Assembly (NCBI RefSeq): GCF_013423785.1
Contig: NZ_CP058952.1
Coordinates: 1,825,665 to 1,889,664 of the forward strand
DNA from: Chitinibacter fontanus
GTDB taxonomy: Bacteria > Pseudomonadota > Gammaproteobacteria > Burkholderiales > Chitinibacteraceae
Direction of reading: 5' to 3'
DNA length: 64,000 bases
Position numbers and translations under genes: made by a program
In this document: positions 17,942 to 28,116 of the stretch, piece by piece
Numbering within the stretch: position 1 is the first letter of the stretch
Layout of the letters: the number at the start of each line of letters is the position of its first letter
The notes under the pieces: model-generated
The model's database searches: none
The model's input: the letters and a program-made list of their open reading frames with translations, nothing else
What the model was told of the DNA's origin: nothing

Positions 17942-18547
17942 ATGTCCAATATTCTAATCATCAATGCGGCAAAAGAAATGGCGCATTCAGCAGGACGACT
18001 TAATGACTCATTAACCCTGCTGGCACAGCAAACTTTGCTGGAGCAAGGTCATGAAGTAGCGCTGACCCAACTGGAAGCGGGTTACGATCTGGATGAAGAA
18101 GTCGCTAAGATTCTGGCTGCCGATCTGATTATTTACCAAATGCCCGCATGGTGGATGGGGCCGCCTTGGACGCTTAAAAAATATTTTGATGAAGTATTTA
18201 CCCACGGTCATGGCAAGCTGTATGCCAATGACGGGCGCTCGCGTACTAATCCAGGGCGCCATTATGGTTCGGGCGGCTTGCTGCAAGGTAAGCAATATAT
18301 GTTGTCGGTGACGTGGAATGCGCCAGTTGAGGCATTCAGTGTACCAGGGCAGTTTTTTGAAGGTCGCGGTGTCGATGCTGTGTACTTCCCAGTACACAAA
18401 GCCAACCAGTTTTTAGGCATGACACCGCTACCAACGTTCATGTGCAATGACGTCATCAAAGCCCCTAATATTGACGCGGATTTCTGTCGTTACCGCGCCC
18501 ATCTGCAAACTTACGTCTTGGCGCAGCCCGAAACGCTGGTGCTGTAG
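17942..18547 (+). CDS. mdaB: NAD(P)H:quinone oxidoreductase MdaB
   Basis: A 201-aa flavodoxin-fold enzyme matching MdaB (modulator of drug activity B). Visible are ILIINAAKEMAHSAGRLNDS at the N-terminus (FMN/FAD phosphate loop), IYQMPAWWMGPPWTLKKYFD near residue 62, HGKLYANDGRSR near residue 90 and YMLSVTWNAPVEAF near residue 120. It is a cytoplasmic FAD enzyme that reduces quinones by two electrons, limiting redox cycling. It is monocistronic, preceded by 190 nt with the inverted-repeat cluster and, nearer the gene, a partial dyad around ATCGAT/ATCGA (about 17900-17928). This may be an operator but is unproven. Confidence 0.92.
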   Translation: MSNILIINAAKEMAHSAGRLNDSLTLLAQQTLLEQGHEVALTQLEAGYDLDEEVAKILAADLIIYQMPAWWMGPPWTLKKYFDEVFTHGHGKLYANDGRSRTNPGRHYGSGGLLQGKQYMLSVTWNAPVEAFSVPGQFFEGRGVDAVYFPVHKANQFLGMTPLPTFMCNDVIKAPNIDADFCRYRAHLQTYVLAQPETLVL

Positions 18548-18718
18548 TCCATATATTTGGCCCAGCTGATGGCTGGGCTGAGCTTTTTCCCTAACAGGCT
18601 AATGTCATTATTTCGCCTACACTGCCAGCGCTACACGGTTGAGTACGGTGCAAATTGCCGTGCAGGCCGTCTTAGAGCAGCTAAAGTAAAACTATATGAC
18701 GCCTGAAAGGGGAAGAGG

Positions 18719-19528
18719 ATGTTGCGTACCATGATTGCGGTGGCCCTACTGAGTACAGCCACCATGGCCGCGGCCGCGTCGCTGGAATCGATCCAGCGTA
18801 ATGGCTCGATTGTAATTGGTGTGCGTGATTCATCGCCGCCTTTTTCGCAGCTTGATCCACAAACCCGCGCGCTAAAAGGGTATGACATTGAGTTTGCGCT
18901 TGGCATCGCCAAGCGCCTGAATGTAAAACCCATTTTCAAAACATTGGAATCGAATGATCGCTTGCCATGGTTAAAGCAAGGCAAGGCCGATATTGTGGTG
19001 GCAGTGTTATCCCGCACGCCAGAGCGGGAAAAAGAAATTGATTTCAGTGTGGGTTATTTTGTGACCGACACGCGAATTCTGGCCAAGAAAGGCCGTTTTA
19101 AATCGGATAAAGATTTGGCTGGTGCCTATCTTTCTGCGGTTAATGCCTCGACCGGTGCCAAAATATTGCGTCAGAGCTTCCCAAAAACCAAGGTGGCCGA
19201 GTTTGATGATGTACCGGAAACTATTAAGGCGCTGAACGCGGATATTGTAGAAGGTGTGGTCGATGATGCACCCGTATTGGCCTTGGCACTCAATAAACTA
19301 CCTGAGCCGCAACGCAGCAAATATGCCTTGAGCGATTTTGCACTTGCGCTGGAAGTGTACTCGGTCGGCATCCCTAAGGGCGAAAAGACGCTGCAAACCG
19401 CCATTAATAATGCTTTGGTTGATATGGAAAACACCGGTGAGGCACAAGCCATCTTTACTCGCTGGTTCGGCCCAAATAGTAGCGCGCCAATTGTACGGAT
19501 CTTCAAAATCAATCCAAGCCGCAATTAA
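18719..19528 (+). CDS. Amino-acid-type periplasmic solute-binding protein (SBP_bac_3)
   Basis: A 269-aa periplasmic binding protein with a signal peptide ending AAAA near residue 20. The mature start SLESIQRNGSIVIGVRDSSP, then KGYDIEFALGIAKRL (about 57) and ADIVVAVLSRTPEREKEIDF (about 90), are typical of glutamate/aspartate-type binding proteins (GltI-like). EGVVDDAPVLALAL lies near residue 180. No transport partners are adjacent and a strong terminator follows, so it is an orphan receptor. Ligand is not determinable here. A purine-rich ribosome-binding region (AAAGGGGAAG) precedes the ATG. Confidence 0.85.
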   Translation: MLRTMIAVALLSTATMAAAASLESIQRNGSIVIGVRDSSPPFSQLDPQTRALKGYDIEFALGIAKRLNVKPIFKTLESNDRLPWLKQGKADIVVAVLSRTPEREKEIDFSVGYFVTDTRILAKKGRFKSDKDLAGAYLSAVNASTGAKILRQSFPKTKVAEFDDVPETIKALNADIVEGVVDDAPVLALALNKLPEPQRSKYALSDFALALEVYSVGIPKGEKTLQTAINNALVDMENTGEAQAIFTRWFGPNSSAPIVRIFKINPSRN

Positions 19529-19546
19529 GTTGTTTCTGCGTGCCAC

Positions 19547-19577
19547 AAAAAAGCCCCGTATCAGACGGGGCTTTTTT
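19547..19577. terminator. Bidirectional intrinsic terminator
   Basis: GCCCCGT (19553-19559) pairs with ACGGGGC (19565-19571) over a 5-nt loop, flanked by an A-run and six T. It ends the solute-binding protein gene and, on the other strand, ygiQ. Confidence 0.95.
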
Positions 19578-19579
19578 AT

Positions 19580-21877
19580 TTAGCGTGGCTTTTTAGTCAT
19601 TGCTGTGGCTTTCCCGCTGTGACTTCGAGCGCCTACGGGTTTACTGCCCAGCGGTTTCGCACTGCCTGTATGGCCAGTAGGCTTACCACGTGGTATTGCG
19701 CCAGTTGCATTTCTGGTGCTGCCCTGTGGGGACTTACCCCGGTTAGGTATCTTGCCGACTGAGCCCGGCCCGCCGCCGCCGCGCGCGTTGCCCTTCGGTG
19801 CTTGCATGGTTTTTTCAGCCGCCGATTCGGGCGGAATCAATTGTTTGGGCCCGGTGCCGATTAAATCGGCGCGGCCCATGCTGATCAGTGCTTCGCGCAA
19901 GATTGGCCAGTTTTTCGGGTCGTGATAGCGCAAGAACGCTTTGTGAATCCGGCGGCGTTTTTCGTCTTTGATAATGTCGACTTTTTCCGAGCTGCGCGCG
20001 ATGCGTTTGAGCGGATTGCGTTTGGTATGCCACATCGTAGTGGCCATTGCCATCGGCGTTGGCGTAAACGCTTGCACTTGGTCGGGGCGGAAGTTATTTT
20101 TCTTCAGCCACAGCGCCAAGTTCAGCATGTCTTCGTCGCTAGTGCCCGGGTGTGCGGCGATGAAGTAGGGGATCAAATACTGCTTTTTGCCCGCGAGCTT
20201 GCTGTAGTGATCAAACATATCTTTAAACCGCTCGAAGGTGCCGATGCCGGGCTTCATCATCTTCGACAATGGGCCTTCTTCGGTGTGCTCCGGAGCGATT
20301 TTCAAATAGCCCGACACGTGGTGCGTAACCAGCTCTTTGACGTATTCAGGTGATTCGACGGCCAAGTCGTAACGCAATCCTGAGCCGATGGTGATTTTTT
20401 TCACGCCATCAATTTTGCGCGCCTTGCGGTAGAGCTGAATCAGACTGCTGTGGTCGGTATTCAGGTTTTCACAAATGCCCGGATACACGCAGCTTAAACG
20501 GCGACAAGAGCGTTCGATTTTTGGGTCTTTGCACGCGAGGCGATACATATTCGCGGTTGGCCCGCCAAGGTCAGAAATGTGGCCGGTAAAGCCTTCGGTC
20601 TTGTCGCGGATTTCTTCGATCTCGCGCAGGATCGAGCCTTCCGAACGGCTTTGGATAATCCGGCCTTCGTGCTCGGTGATCGAACAGAAGGTACAGCCGC
20701 CAAAACAGCCGCGCATGATATTGATCGAGAAACGGATCATGTCCCACGCCGGAATCACCTGTTCGCCGTAGCTTGGGTGCGGATTGCGTGCGAAATACTG
20801 GTCAAACGCATAATCCATCTCCGCGGTTTCAAGCGGAATCGGCGGTGGGTTCATCCACACATCGCGCTCGCCGTGTTGCTGCACTAACGCCCGTGCGTTG
20901 CCGGGGTTGGATTCCAAATGCAGCGTGCGGCTGGCGTGCGCGTAGCTAACCGGATCGTAGGTGACGGTTTCAAACGATGGAATCCGAATCACCGTGCGGC
21001 CACGTACTTCGCGGCGCGCGGCCAGGCGCGCTTCACGTGAAACAATTTTGATGGCCTGCACGCCATCAGCAGGGGTATCGCTCTGATTAGCTTGCTGGCG
21101 TTCGCTTTCATCGGCATACGGGTTGATATGCGGATCAATTTTGCCCGGAATATCAACGACAGATGAGTCTAGCTCAACCCAACCTTCGGGCATCCAGCCA
21201 TGCGGCGCCAAAAAAGCCGTGCCGCGCACATCGCGGATTTCGCTCATTTTTTCACCGGCCGCCACGCGTTGCGTCACTTCAACCAGCGCGCGCTCGGCAT
21301 TACCAAACAGCAGTAAATCGGCTTTGGAATAAATCAGCGCCGACTGGCGGATTTTGTCGCTCCAGTAATCGTACTGCGCAATGCGGCGCAAGCTGGCCTC
21401 AATACCACCGGCCATAATCTGTACGCCCGGATACGCTTCGCGGCAGCGTTGGCAATATACATTCAGCGCGCGATCAGGGCGTTTGCCCGCCATGCCACCG
21501 GCAGTATACGCATCGTCCGAACGCGGCTTTTTATCCGCGGTGTAGCGGTTGATCATCGAATCCATATTGCCGGCGGTGACGCCGAAATACAGTCGCGGTT
21601 TGCCCAGTTGCTTGAAATCTTCGGCCGAAGTCCAATCCGGCTGGCTGATGATGCCGACGCGAAAGCCTTGCGCCTCGAGTAAACGCCCGAGCAGCGCCAT
21701 GCCAAAACTCGGGTGATCGATATACGCGTCGCCCGTCACAATGATGATGTCGCACTCATCCCAGCCGAGCTGATCCATTTCCTTGCGGCTCATCGGCAGG
21801 AAAGGTGCAGGCTTGCGCGGTGTTACACCGGCGGGTAGTTCGTAAATGGGCTTGACTGAGGCGTGAGCAGAATTCAT
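19580..21877 (-). CDS. ygiQ: YgiQ-family radical SAM protein
   Basis: A 765-aa radical SAM protein of the UPF0313/YgiQ type. The N-terminal region (to about residue 330) carries [20 protein letters not shown] and [19 protein letters not shown]. The radical SAM cluster motif [17 protein letters not shown] (CxxxCxxC) lies near residue 390. [18 protein letters not shown] and [19 protein letters not shown] follow near 525 and 570. The C-terminal 80 residues are a Gly/Pro/Lys-rich low-complexity tail. The exact reaction of YgiQ is not established. A GGTATTGC octamer lies in the tail-coding region (19692-19699). It is a lone gene with a bidirectional terminator at its 3' end. Confidence 0.93.
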   Translation of the reverse strand: MNSAHASVKPIYELPAGVTPRKPAPFLPMSRKEMDQLGWDECDIIIVTGDAYIDHPSFGMALLGRLLEAQGFRVGIISQPDWTSAEDFKQLGKPRLYFGVTAGNMDSMINRYTADKKPRSDDAYTAGGMAGKRPDRALNVYCQRCREAYPGVQIMAGGIEASLRRIAQYDYWSDKIRQSALIYSKADLLLFGNAERALVEVTQRVAAGEKMSEIRDVRGTAFLAPHGWMPEGWVELDSSVVDIPGKIDPHINPYADESERQQANQSDTPADGVQAIKIVSREARLAARREVRGRTVIRIPSFETVTYDPVSYAHASRTLHLESNPGNARALVQQHGERDVWMNPPPIPLETAEMDYAFDQYFARNPHPSYGEQVIPAWDMIRFSINIMRGCFGGCTFCSITEHEGRIIQSRSEGSILREIEEIRDKTEGFTGHISDLGGPTANMYRLACKDPKIERSCRRLSCVYPGICENLNTDHSSLIQLYRKARKIDGVKKITIGSGLRYDLAVESPEYVKELVTHHVSGYLKIAPEHTEEGPLSKMMKPGIGTFERFKDMFDHYSKLAGKKQYLIPYFIAAHPGTSDEDMLNLALWLKKNNFRPDQVQAFTPTPMAMATTMWHTKRNPLKRIARSSEKVDIIKDEKRRRIHKAFLRYHDPKNWPILREALISMGRADLIGTGPKQLIPPESAAEKTMQAPKGNARGGGGPGSVGKIPNRGKSPQGSTRNATGAIPRGKPTGHTGSAKPLGSKPVGARSHSGKATAMTKKPR

Positions 21878-22025
21878 GGCAACAACAAAACGGGCTAATC
21901 GCGTATTGTCGCAGATTTGGCCGCTTTGCGGCAGCTAAATGCTTGTTTTTTATCGGATTAAATGCTTCAAATTAGGAAAAATAACCTGATAAGTATTAAG
22001 GTTTTTAGCCAGCAGACTCGTTTGA

Positions 22026-24422
22026 TTAGCCAGCAAATGACGCACGGATTGGTAAAGTTAGTGTGATTTCAACGCCTTGCCCAATCTCACTGCGTAAGCT
22101 GATGTCGCCGCCAAGCTTGCCGTGAATCAGTGAATAGACCTGATACATGCCAAGGCCACTATGTCCTTGGCCAAATTGCGTGGTGTAGAAAGGCTCAAAA
22201 ATTTTTGGCTGCAGTTCATGCGCAATGCCTTTGCCGTTGTCCTGATATACCAGTTGCACCTGATCCGGCGTGTTGATTTGGCTGCGAAGCGTAATTTGCC
22301 CATGCTGGCCGGGGCCGAATGCATGGCGCAAACTATTTTCGAGTAATTGGCCAATAATCTGCTCTATTGCGGCACGATAACTGCTGATCTCGAGTTGAGG
22401 ATCAATGAGGTTGCTGATCTGGATGCGCCGGAGTGTGTCACTGGTTTGCCAGCGTTCAATGATAGGCTCGATCAGAGTTTTAAGCTGACAGCGCTCTGGG
22501 AGCGCTGAGCTATCATCGTCGGCAAGTTGGCGCAGATCGCGAATCATCTCGCTGGCGCGGTGTGCATTGCGCTGAATAATTGCAGCACTGTGCAGACTAT
22601 CCTGAATGTATTGCTCCAGTTGGCTTTTCTTCACGCTACCAGCGGCTAAATTATGCCCAAGCTCGAGACTATGTTCGCTAAAGGTGCTTGCCGCAGTGAG
22701 GATGCTGCCCAATGGTGTGTTGAGCTTATGTGCAAACCCGGCGACCAGAAATCCTAGCGCGGCTAGTTTTTCGGCGTGCACCAGTTTCTGGCTCGCATCT
22801 TGCAAGGCTTGGGTTCGTTCTGCCACGCGGAGTTCCAACTCATCATTTTGGCCTTGCAGCTTAGTATTGAGCGCCGCGATTTCCTGTTGGTAGAACTGCT
22901 GTTGATGCTGAGCTAGCGCGCGGCTGGCAAGTAGCCCCAATTGATTCGCGTGCTGCAATTCAGCGCGTTGCCAATTGCGCTGTTTAGCCAGATGCTCACA
23001 GGCGAGTACCGCAATGGTTTGATCGTTCAAGCGTACTGGCACCAAAATCAAGGCGTGGATATTTTGCGCTTGCAACGTCAGTTCGCTCCAGCGCCAGGTA
23101 TATAAATGCTGAGTCGCCGAGTGGGCAACCACCATTTCCCCTGTTTGCAGGTAAGTGAAAAGCTCAGGTAGTTGTTCGCGCTGTAAATCTGGCCCTGTAC
23201 TCAAGCGCTCACCGACAGCATTGCCGCGCATCAGGCAGATTAAACGCTTACCATCATCTGCCCATTGCCAGAAGCTGGCTTGTGCAAGCTGCAGGATTTG
23301 GCATGCTGTTTGGCAAAGAGTAAGGCTGATGCTGGGCAGCGAGCCTTGCTCTAGTGAACAAGAGCTCGCCAGATTTAGCAGCGTTTGCTCGGCATTGGGT
23401 TGTAAACCTGCAATTTGTGCCACTTGCTGTAGCGGATCGCGCTGGCTGGCTTGTTGGATTTGTTGCTCTAGCCGTTGCGCTTGGCGCTGCATTTGCAACG
23501 CCGTAGCAAAGTCTTCAAGTGTTTCGCAAATTTCACTCAGCAGATAGTGCAACTTCATACGGACATGCAAGGCACCGGCCTGTTTGGCGATATCAAGCCC
23601 TTGATGAGATTGCTGCAAAGCCTCCTTGGGGCGGCCCATTCGCAATAGGCATTCTGCACGCAGTAAGATGGTTTGCGCTAAAGCCCAGCGATAACCTGTG
23701 CGTTCTGCGATGACCCGTGCGGCATCGAGCGATGCCATCGCTAATGAAAAAGATTGTTTTGCCACATATAACTCGCCGATTCGCATTAATGCTTCGGCTT
23801 CATCGTCAGCATGTTTTAGCGTTCTGGCGGTATCGAGCGCGAAGTTATACGCGGCCAGTGCTTCGTCGTGGCGACGAAGTTTGAATAAATTCACCCCTAG
23901 ATTGATGTGTGCTTGCAATAGCAACCAGTCATCTTCCAAGCTGCCGCAGCGGGCAATGGCTTCTTGATGCATCTGAACTGCAGATTGATGATCGCCAAGT
24001 GCATCGTAAATTTGCCCCAAGCCCATTTTGGCTTTCACCCAAGCGATATATTGCTGGGAAAGCTCCGCTGCTTCTAGGCAACGAGCCCAAATTTGCATGG
24101 CTTCTTGGTAACGGGCGCTGGCGTAAAGTGCACGACCAATCAGGTTTAGTAGCCGTGCTTCTGCTGCAAATAGGCGATGAGTTTGCGCCATTTGCAAGCC
24201 TTCGTACTGCAGGTCAAGGCTGGCATCCCCGTAGGTAATTTGTGACTGTAATTCGATGGCTGTAATCACGCCAACCGCATCATGTTCCGCCCGAGTTTGG
24301 CTTAGTAGCTGGTCAAGTAGGGTTTGGGCTTGGGCACGTTCGTTATGCAACAGCGATTCAATCTGCGCCACCATTTGGGCAAATTGCACAGTGCTGCTAA
24401 ACGGCTGTGTTAAAGGGAACAT
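22026..24422 (-). CDS. TPR/GAF histidine kinase
   Basis: A 798-aa soluble kinase built like the one at 12.0-14.3 kb. TPR repeats occupy about 50-325 (YQEAMQIWARCLEAAELS near 105, KAKMGLGQIYDALGDHQSAV near 130). A GAF-like domain spans about 340-500 and a coiled coil about 505-550. The phospho-acceptor is His565 in GFAHKLNTPLG. HATPase_c follows with QLLENSLRHAF, DNGKGIA and GHSGLGMYQVY. No receiver domain. The H-box has FAHKLNTP rather than the usual SHELRTP, like the AHDLNTP of its paralogue. Both are probably one subfamily that phosphorylates an unlinked regulator (inference). Confidence 0.9.
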   Translation of the reverse strand: MFPLTQPFSSTVQFAQMVAQIESLLHNERAQAQTLLDQLLSQTRAEHDAVGVITAIELQSQITYGDASLDLQYEGLQMAQTHRLFAAEARLLNLIGRALYASARYQEAMQIWARCLEAAELSQQYIAWVKAKMGLGQIYDALGDHQSAVQMHQEAIARCGSLEDDWLLLQAHINLGVNLFKLRRHDEALAAYNFALDTARTLKHADDEAEALMRIGELYVAKQSFSLAMASLDAARVIAERTGYRWALAQTILLRAECLLRMGRPKEALQQSHQGLDIAKQAGALHVRMKLHYLLSEICETLEDFATALQMQRQAQRLEQQIQQASQRDPLQQVAQIAGLQPNAEQTLLNLASSCSLEQGSLPSISLTLCQTACQILQLAQASFWQWADDGKRLICLMRGNAVGERLSTGPDLQREQLPELFTYLQTGEMVVAHSATQHLYTWRWSELTLQAQNIHALILVPVRLNDQTIAVLACEHLAKQRNWQRAELQHANQLGLLASRALAQHQQQFYQQEIAALNTKLQGQNDELELRVAERTQALQDASQKLVHAEKLAALGFLVAGFAHKLNTPLGSILTAASTFSEHSLELGHNLAAGSVKKSQLEQYIQDSLHSAAIIQRNAHRASEMIRDLRQLADDDSSALPERCQLKTLIEPIIERWQTSDTLRRIQISNLIDPQLEISSYRAAIEQIIGQLLENSLRHAFGPGQHGQITLRSQINTPDQVQLVYQDNGKGIAHELQPKIFEPFYTTQFGQGHSGLGMYQVYSLIHGKLGGDISLRSEIGQGVEITLTLPIRASFAG

Positions 24423-24567
24423 AACTAGGGTATCTGGGGAGCAATGGCTTTCAGTTTAGCTCTTGATCTACTATTTGCCAGCACCAATCGGTGGTGTGCG
24501 CATAGTAGGCTAGATCCCTTTGGTTGTTGTGGGTATGTGCTTGTAAGGTAGTATGGTTAAGCTTTGC

Positions 24568-24581
24568 AAGGGTATACCCTT
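24568..24581. repeat. 14-bp perfect palindrome at the methyltransferase stop codon
   Basis: AAGGGTATACCCTT overlaps the first two bases of the stop codon of the O-methyltransferase gene. It shares the GGGTAT core with the other gene-end repeats in this window. It could be a weak transcript-end signal or a protein-binding site. Confidence 0.5.
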
Positions 24582-25245
24582 AGCGTTTAAATAAGATGGT
24601 CATCCCATCTCCTGCCGGTAAGATACAATGCTCAACCCGTTGATCATCACGAAGTTGGCGGTTAAATTCATGCAAGATGGCAACGCTGCGTGGATGGCTC
24701 GCCTGTGGCGTGGCGACACGACCATTGAGAAACATATTATCCAGAATGATTAAGCCACGCGGGCGCACTAGTTGTAGCGCGTATTCATAATAATTGGGGT
24801 AATTGGGCTTATCTGCATCGATCAGCATGCAATCGAATTGACCCGCCGCTCCTTTTTCGAGCAAGCGTGGCAGCGTTTCCACCGCGCGATCGAGATACAG
24901 CTTGGTTTGTTGCTCAATACCTGCACGTTTCCACCAGCTTTGCGCTTGGATGGTAAATTCTTCACAGACATCGCAGGCAATGACTTGGCTATCTTCGCCC
25001 ATTGCAATGGCGGCAGCGATTGAGCTGTAACCAAGAAAAGTACCAACTTCGATATAGCGTTTTGCGCCAATCAGCCGTAATAGGAAGATCAGCAAAGCGC
25101 CTTGCTCGGGGGCGAGAGACATCTTTGCTACGCGATGCTCGCTGGTTTCTTCGCGCAATTGCCGCAAAATATCAGGCTCACGCAGTGCCATTTGCAAGAA
25201 ATAATCACGTAGTGGTTCAGATAAAGACAGAGTATTTACGGTCAT
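24580..25245 (-). CDS. Class I SAM-dependent O-methyltransferase
   Basis: A 221-aa enzyme of the O-methyltransferase family 3 (catechol/caffeoyl-CoA type). It has YIEVGTFLGYSSIAAAIAMG (about residue 63, SAM-binding GxFxGxSS), VIACDVCEEF (about 88), FDCMLIDADKPNY (about 137, metal- and SAM-binding acidic motif) and LIILDNMFLNGRV (about 165). The substrate is not predictable. It lies 93 nt downstream of the coupled TPR gene pair on the same strand and might be read through from them. Confidence 0.9.
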   Translation of the reverse strand: MTVNTLSLSEPLRDYFLQMALREPDILRQLREETSEHRVAKMSLAPEQGALLIFLLRLIGAKRYIEVGTFLGYSSIAAAIAMGEDSQVIACDVCEEFTIQAQSWWKRAGIEQQTKLYLDRAVETLPRLLEKGAAGQFDCMLIDADKPNYPNYYEYALQLVRPRGLIILDNMFLNGRVATPQASHPRSVAILHEFNRQLRDDQRVEHCILPAGDGMTILFKR

Positions 25246-25338
25246 GGCGGGTGGTTGATGCGAGCAGCAAAACCTTGATTATACCTTATTGCCTTGACCA
25301 GCCTGTTGGCGCGCCTGATGGTAGGCAATTTAGAGCCA

Positions 25339-26430
25339 TCAAGCGACGTAGGATTGCAGACGTAATATTGATTTACGTGTTTCTAGTTCCCGCTCGATCC
25401 GGCGCAAGCGGGCTTTGGTTTGATTTGATAGTTGCATTGGGAACCCTCGCTGGTCATGCTGGCCAGCGACCAGCTCATGCAGGCGTTTGCGATGGCTGAG
25501 CGCTGCTTGATATTGCCCCGTATCCAGATAAAGCTTGGCTAATTGGGTATGTGATTCAATCGCGAGTGGCAGCAACTGATGCTCATCACTAAGCCGAGCT
25601 GCTTCTTGCAGGCATTCTTCGGCCAGATCGGCTTGCTGCAGTGCTGCAAAGCAGGTTGCTAGCGCCAGCATGACCTGACCTTGCCCGGCAATCAGATGAT
25701 GTTTTCTAAATAATAGATAAGCCTGGCTTAGCAGCTCTTGTGCTTCCGAAAAATGCTCAAAGTGCATTTGAATCAAGCCATTGTAGGTAAGAACTTCCGC
25801 TTCCCATTCCGGCTGTTTTTGCCCAGCGGGTAAATGGGCGGAAATTTGCTCCAGTGCGCTGAGTGCTTCTTGATATTTGCCCAAGCGGTAGGCATCGGCG
25901 GCTAGATTGAGGTTGAGTTCACATTCCAGTGCCTTATCTTGCAAGGGCTGGCTCAAATTATGCGCAATTTGATGAAAATGCATGGCTTTGCGGTAGTCGC
26001 CAAAGGCAAAATGCACTTTGCCAATCCCTAAATAAGCGCGAATACAGCCGTAGGAAGCTTGCAGCACCGTTGCAACTTCAAGTGATTGCAACCACGCATC
26101 CAGCGCGGGGTAATAGGCTAGCTGTTCGTGTAGTAGATTGGCTAATTCGTCATAACTCTGCATCGCTTGCGGCATGAGTTTGTGGCGTTTGTAATGCCGA
26201 ATACTGGCTTGCAGGCTGGCAATGGCCTCATTTGGTTGCCCCAGTGCTTTTTGGCACTTTGCTAGTACCCGCAGGCTTAGGCCGAGCCATTCGAGGTTTT
26301 TTGATTGCCGAGCCCATTTACATAATTGCTGCGCAGCCTGTTGGGCTTGCTGAAGATTTTGGGCCAGCAATGCTAAGGTGCTGGCATATTCAGCCTCGAA
26401 GTAGGCTTGTTCACTAATAATGGTGCTCAT
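25339..26430 (-). CDS. TPR protein without a catalytic domain
   Basis: A 363-aa all-helical protein of tetratricopeptide repeats (for example YYPALDAWLQSLEVATVL near residue 105 and RAYLGIGKVHFAFGDYRKAM near 130). It ends with a charged helix, ARLRRIERELETRKSILRLQ. That helix matches in position the coiled-coil linker leading into the GGDEF domain of the gene upstream; here the protein stops at that point. Its ATG overlaps the TGA of the upstream TPR-GGDEF gene (ATGA, 26427-26430), so translation is probably coupled and the two products may interact. It is likely an adaptor or a paralogue that lost its output domain; no frameshift remnant of GGDEF is seen downstream. Confidence 0.85.
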   Translation of the reverse strand: MSTIISEQAYFEAEYASTLALLAQNLQQAQQAAQQLCKWARQSKNLEWLGLSLRVLAKCQKALGQPNEAIASLQASIRHYKRHKLMPQAMQSYDELANLLHEQLAYYPALDAWLQSLEVATVLQASYGCIRAYLGIGKVHFAFGDYRKAMHFHQIAHNLSQPLQDKALECELNLNLAADAYRLGKYQEALSALEQISAHLPAGQKQPEWEAEVLTYNGLIQMHFEHFSEAQELLSQAYLLFRKHHLIAGQGQVMLALATCFAALQQADLAEECLQEAARLSDEHQLLPLAIESHTQLAKLYLDTGQYQAALSHRKRLHELVAGQHDQRGFPMQLSNQTKARLRRIERELETRKSILRLQSYVA

Positions 26431-28079
26431 TGCTCGGGCCCCTGATATAAGCAGACCTGATTACGACCTTGGTGCTTCGCTTGATACAGCGCCTGATCGG
26501 CAGCCGCCATGAGTTCATCAATCGACATTGCGGGTTGCCATTGCGCGCAGCCCAAACTGATGGTGACCTGTAAGCCTGTGGAGACTTTATCCCAGTCATG
26601 GCGGGCTATTTCTTGGCGCATCCGTTCGGCAATCCTCAGTGCTATGCTGGCATCGTTGCGCGGCAGAACGAGCACGAATTCCTCACCGCCAAAGCGCGCC
26701 AGCAAATCGGTTTCGCGTGTTAGCTGCAATAAGATTTTCGAGCCTTGTTTGAGTACTTCATCGCCAATTTGGTGTGAATGCAGATCATTGACCTGTTTGA
26801 AATGATCAAAATCAATCATGATCAGGCACAGTTTGTTTTTTTCCTGGCGAATTTGCTGCAGTAGCAATGGCAGTTGTTCGTCTAGTGCATGGCGATTGAG
26901 CACGCCGGTAAGTGCGTCATGATAGGCTGCATTTTCGAGCTGTTGCATGCGTTCATGCTCTAGGCTACGTTGCTGCATGAGTTGTTTTACTTCCAATTCG
27001 CTACGCAATAACTGAAGCTTGATTTCCGCTTGGTTGAGCCGGCGGGTAGAAATAGCATCCAATTGATCGCGAGTGTTTTGTTTTTGTAGCTGCAGGTAGT
27101 AATTATGAAACCCAATGTGATGCATCGTGGCACGAATAAAATCACCGCAGGCCTCGTAATTACTGGAAAGTGCCCGGTGAATTTGCTGCTGCAGATGCTC
27201 ATTTTCTAATGCTTCGGCCAGCTCAAGCGCTTGCTGGAGGTGCACAATGGCTTTTTCATGCTCTGCTTGTTGGCAGGCTAGTTGGCCCAAGCTAATCAAG
27301 CATTGCGTTTGCCCCCAGCGTGAGCTGGTATTCAGATTAAGGTCATACGCGGCCTGAAAATACGCCTGCGCACGAATCCAGTCATGCTTTGCTAAACTAA
27401 TTTGCCCCAGATAGTGGTTGATTTCGGCGAGCCACGACAAGCGGATCGGCAAAATCAGGGTGTCTTCAGTTTTTAGCAATAAACGCTCGGCCAGCGCATA
27501 GTCTTGAATCCGAATCAATGTCGCCGCCAGATGAAGCTGCGTTCGCGATTGCAGATCAATATCTTGATGTAGCTGCGCCCATTCCACTGCCTGCGATTGA
27601 AAATAAAATGCTTGCTCAAAGTGATCACGCTGGAAGTACAGATCACCAATGCCAAGATAGCAATGAATATAGCGCTCAATCTGGTTTTCTTGCGTTGCCA
27701 ACTCAAGGGAGTTGAGCCACGAATGCAAGGCTTTTTGTGTTTGACGCTGACTTTGGTAGCACAGCGCTAGCCCTTCATGGCACTGGCTTTGTTGCCGGGT
27801 ATCATGTACTAGCTTGCTTTTCTCAAGTGCTAGGGTAAAGCTGTGTACTGCGGTATCAGTATGTTGGATGATTTGCTGCGATTGCCCGATTAGTAGCAGG
27901 GCCTCGATTTCTAAATCGGTTGCCTTCAGAGTGTCGGCTGCCTGCAGGGCAGATTGAGCTAGAACGATGCTCGATTCGCAATGCACGACAAACAGCCGCC
28001 GTGCTTCTTGCAGGCAGCGAATAATGTGCTCCCTGCCGCAAGGCTCAGGAGGAAAGAAGTCTTCTAGGTCGTTTAGCAA
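26427..28079 (-). CDS. TPR-linked diguanylate cyclase (GGDEF)
   Basis: A 550-aa protein. TPR repeats cover about 35-330 (TQKALHSWLNSLELATQE near 114, HCYLGIGDLYFQRDHFEQAF near 139) and a coiled coil about 340-385. The C-terminal GGDEF domain has an intact active-site GGEEF at 464-468 and an RxxD inhibitory site (RETD, 455-458) exactly five residues before it. It is therefore predicted to make c-di-GMP with product inhibition. The frame opens with a TTG at 28079 and has no clear ribosome-binding site or nearby ATG, so the start is uncertain. It is followed by a coupled TPR-only paralogue. Confidence 0.9.
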   Translation of the reverse strand: MLNDLEDFFPPEPCGREHIIRCLQEARRLFVVHCESSIVLAQSALQAADTLKATDLEIEALLLIGQSQQIIQHTDTAVHSFTLALEKSKLVHDTRQQSQCHEGLALCYQSQRQTQKALHSWLNSLELATQENQIERYIHCYLGIGDLYFQRDHFEQAFYFQSQAVEWAQLHQDIDLQSRTQLHLAATLIRIQDYALAERLLLKTEDTLILPIRLSWLAEINHYLGQISLAKHDWIRAQAYFQAAYDLNLNTSSRWGQTQCLISLGQLACQQAEHEKAIVHLQQALELAEALENEHLQQQIHRALSSNYEACGDFIRATMHHIGFHNYYLQLQKQNTRDQLDAISTRRLNQAEIKLQLLRSELEVKQLMQQRSLEHERMQQLENAAYHDALTGVLNRHALDEQLPLLLQQIRQEKNKLCLIMIDFDHFKQVNDLHSHQIGDEVLKQGSKILLQLTRETDLLARFGGEEFVLVLPRNDASIALRIAERMRQEIARHDWDKVSTGLQVTISLGCAQWQPAMSIDELMAAADQALYQAKHQGRNQVCLYQGPEQ

Positions 28080-28116
28080 AGTTGTCTTTGCGGTTCTGGG
28101 TAATAAAACAATCCAG

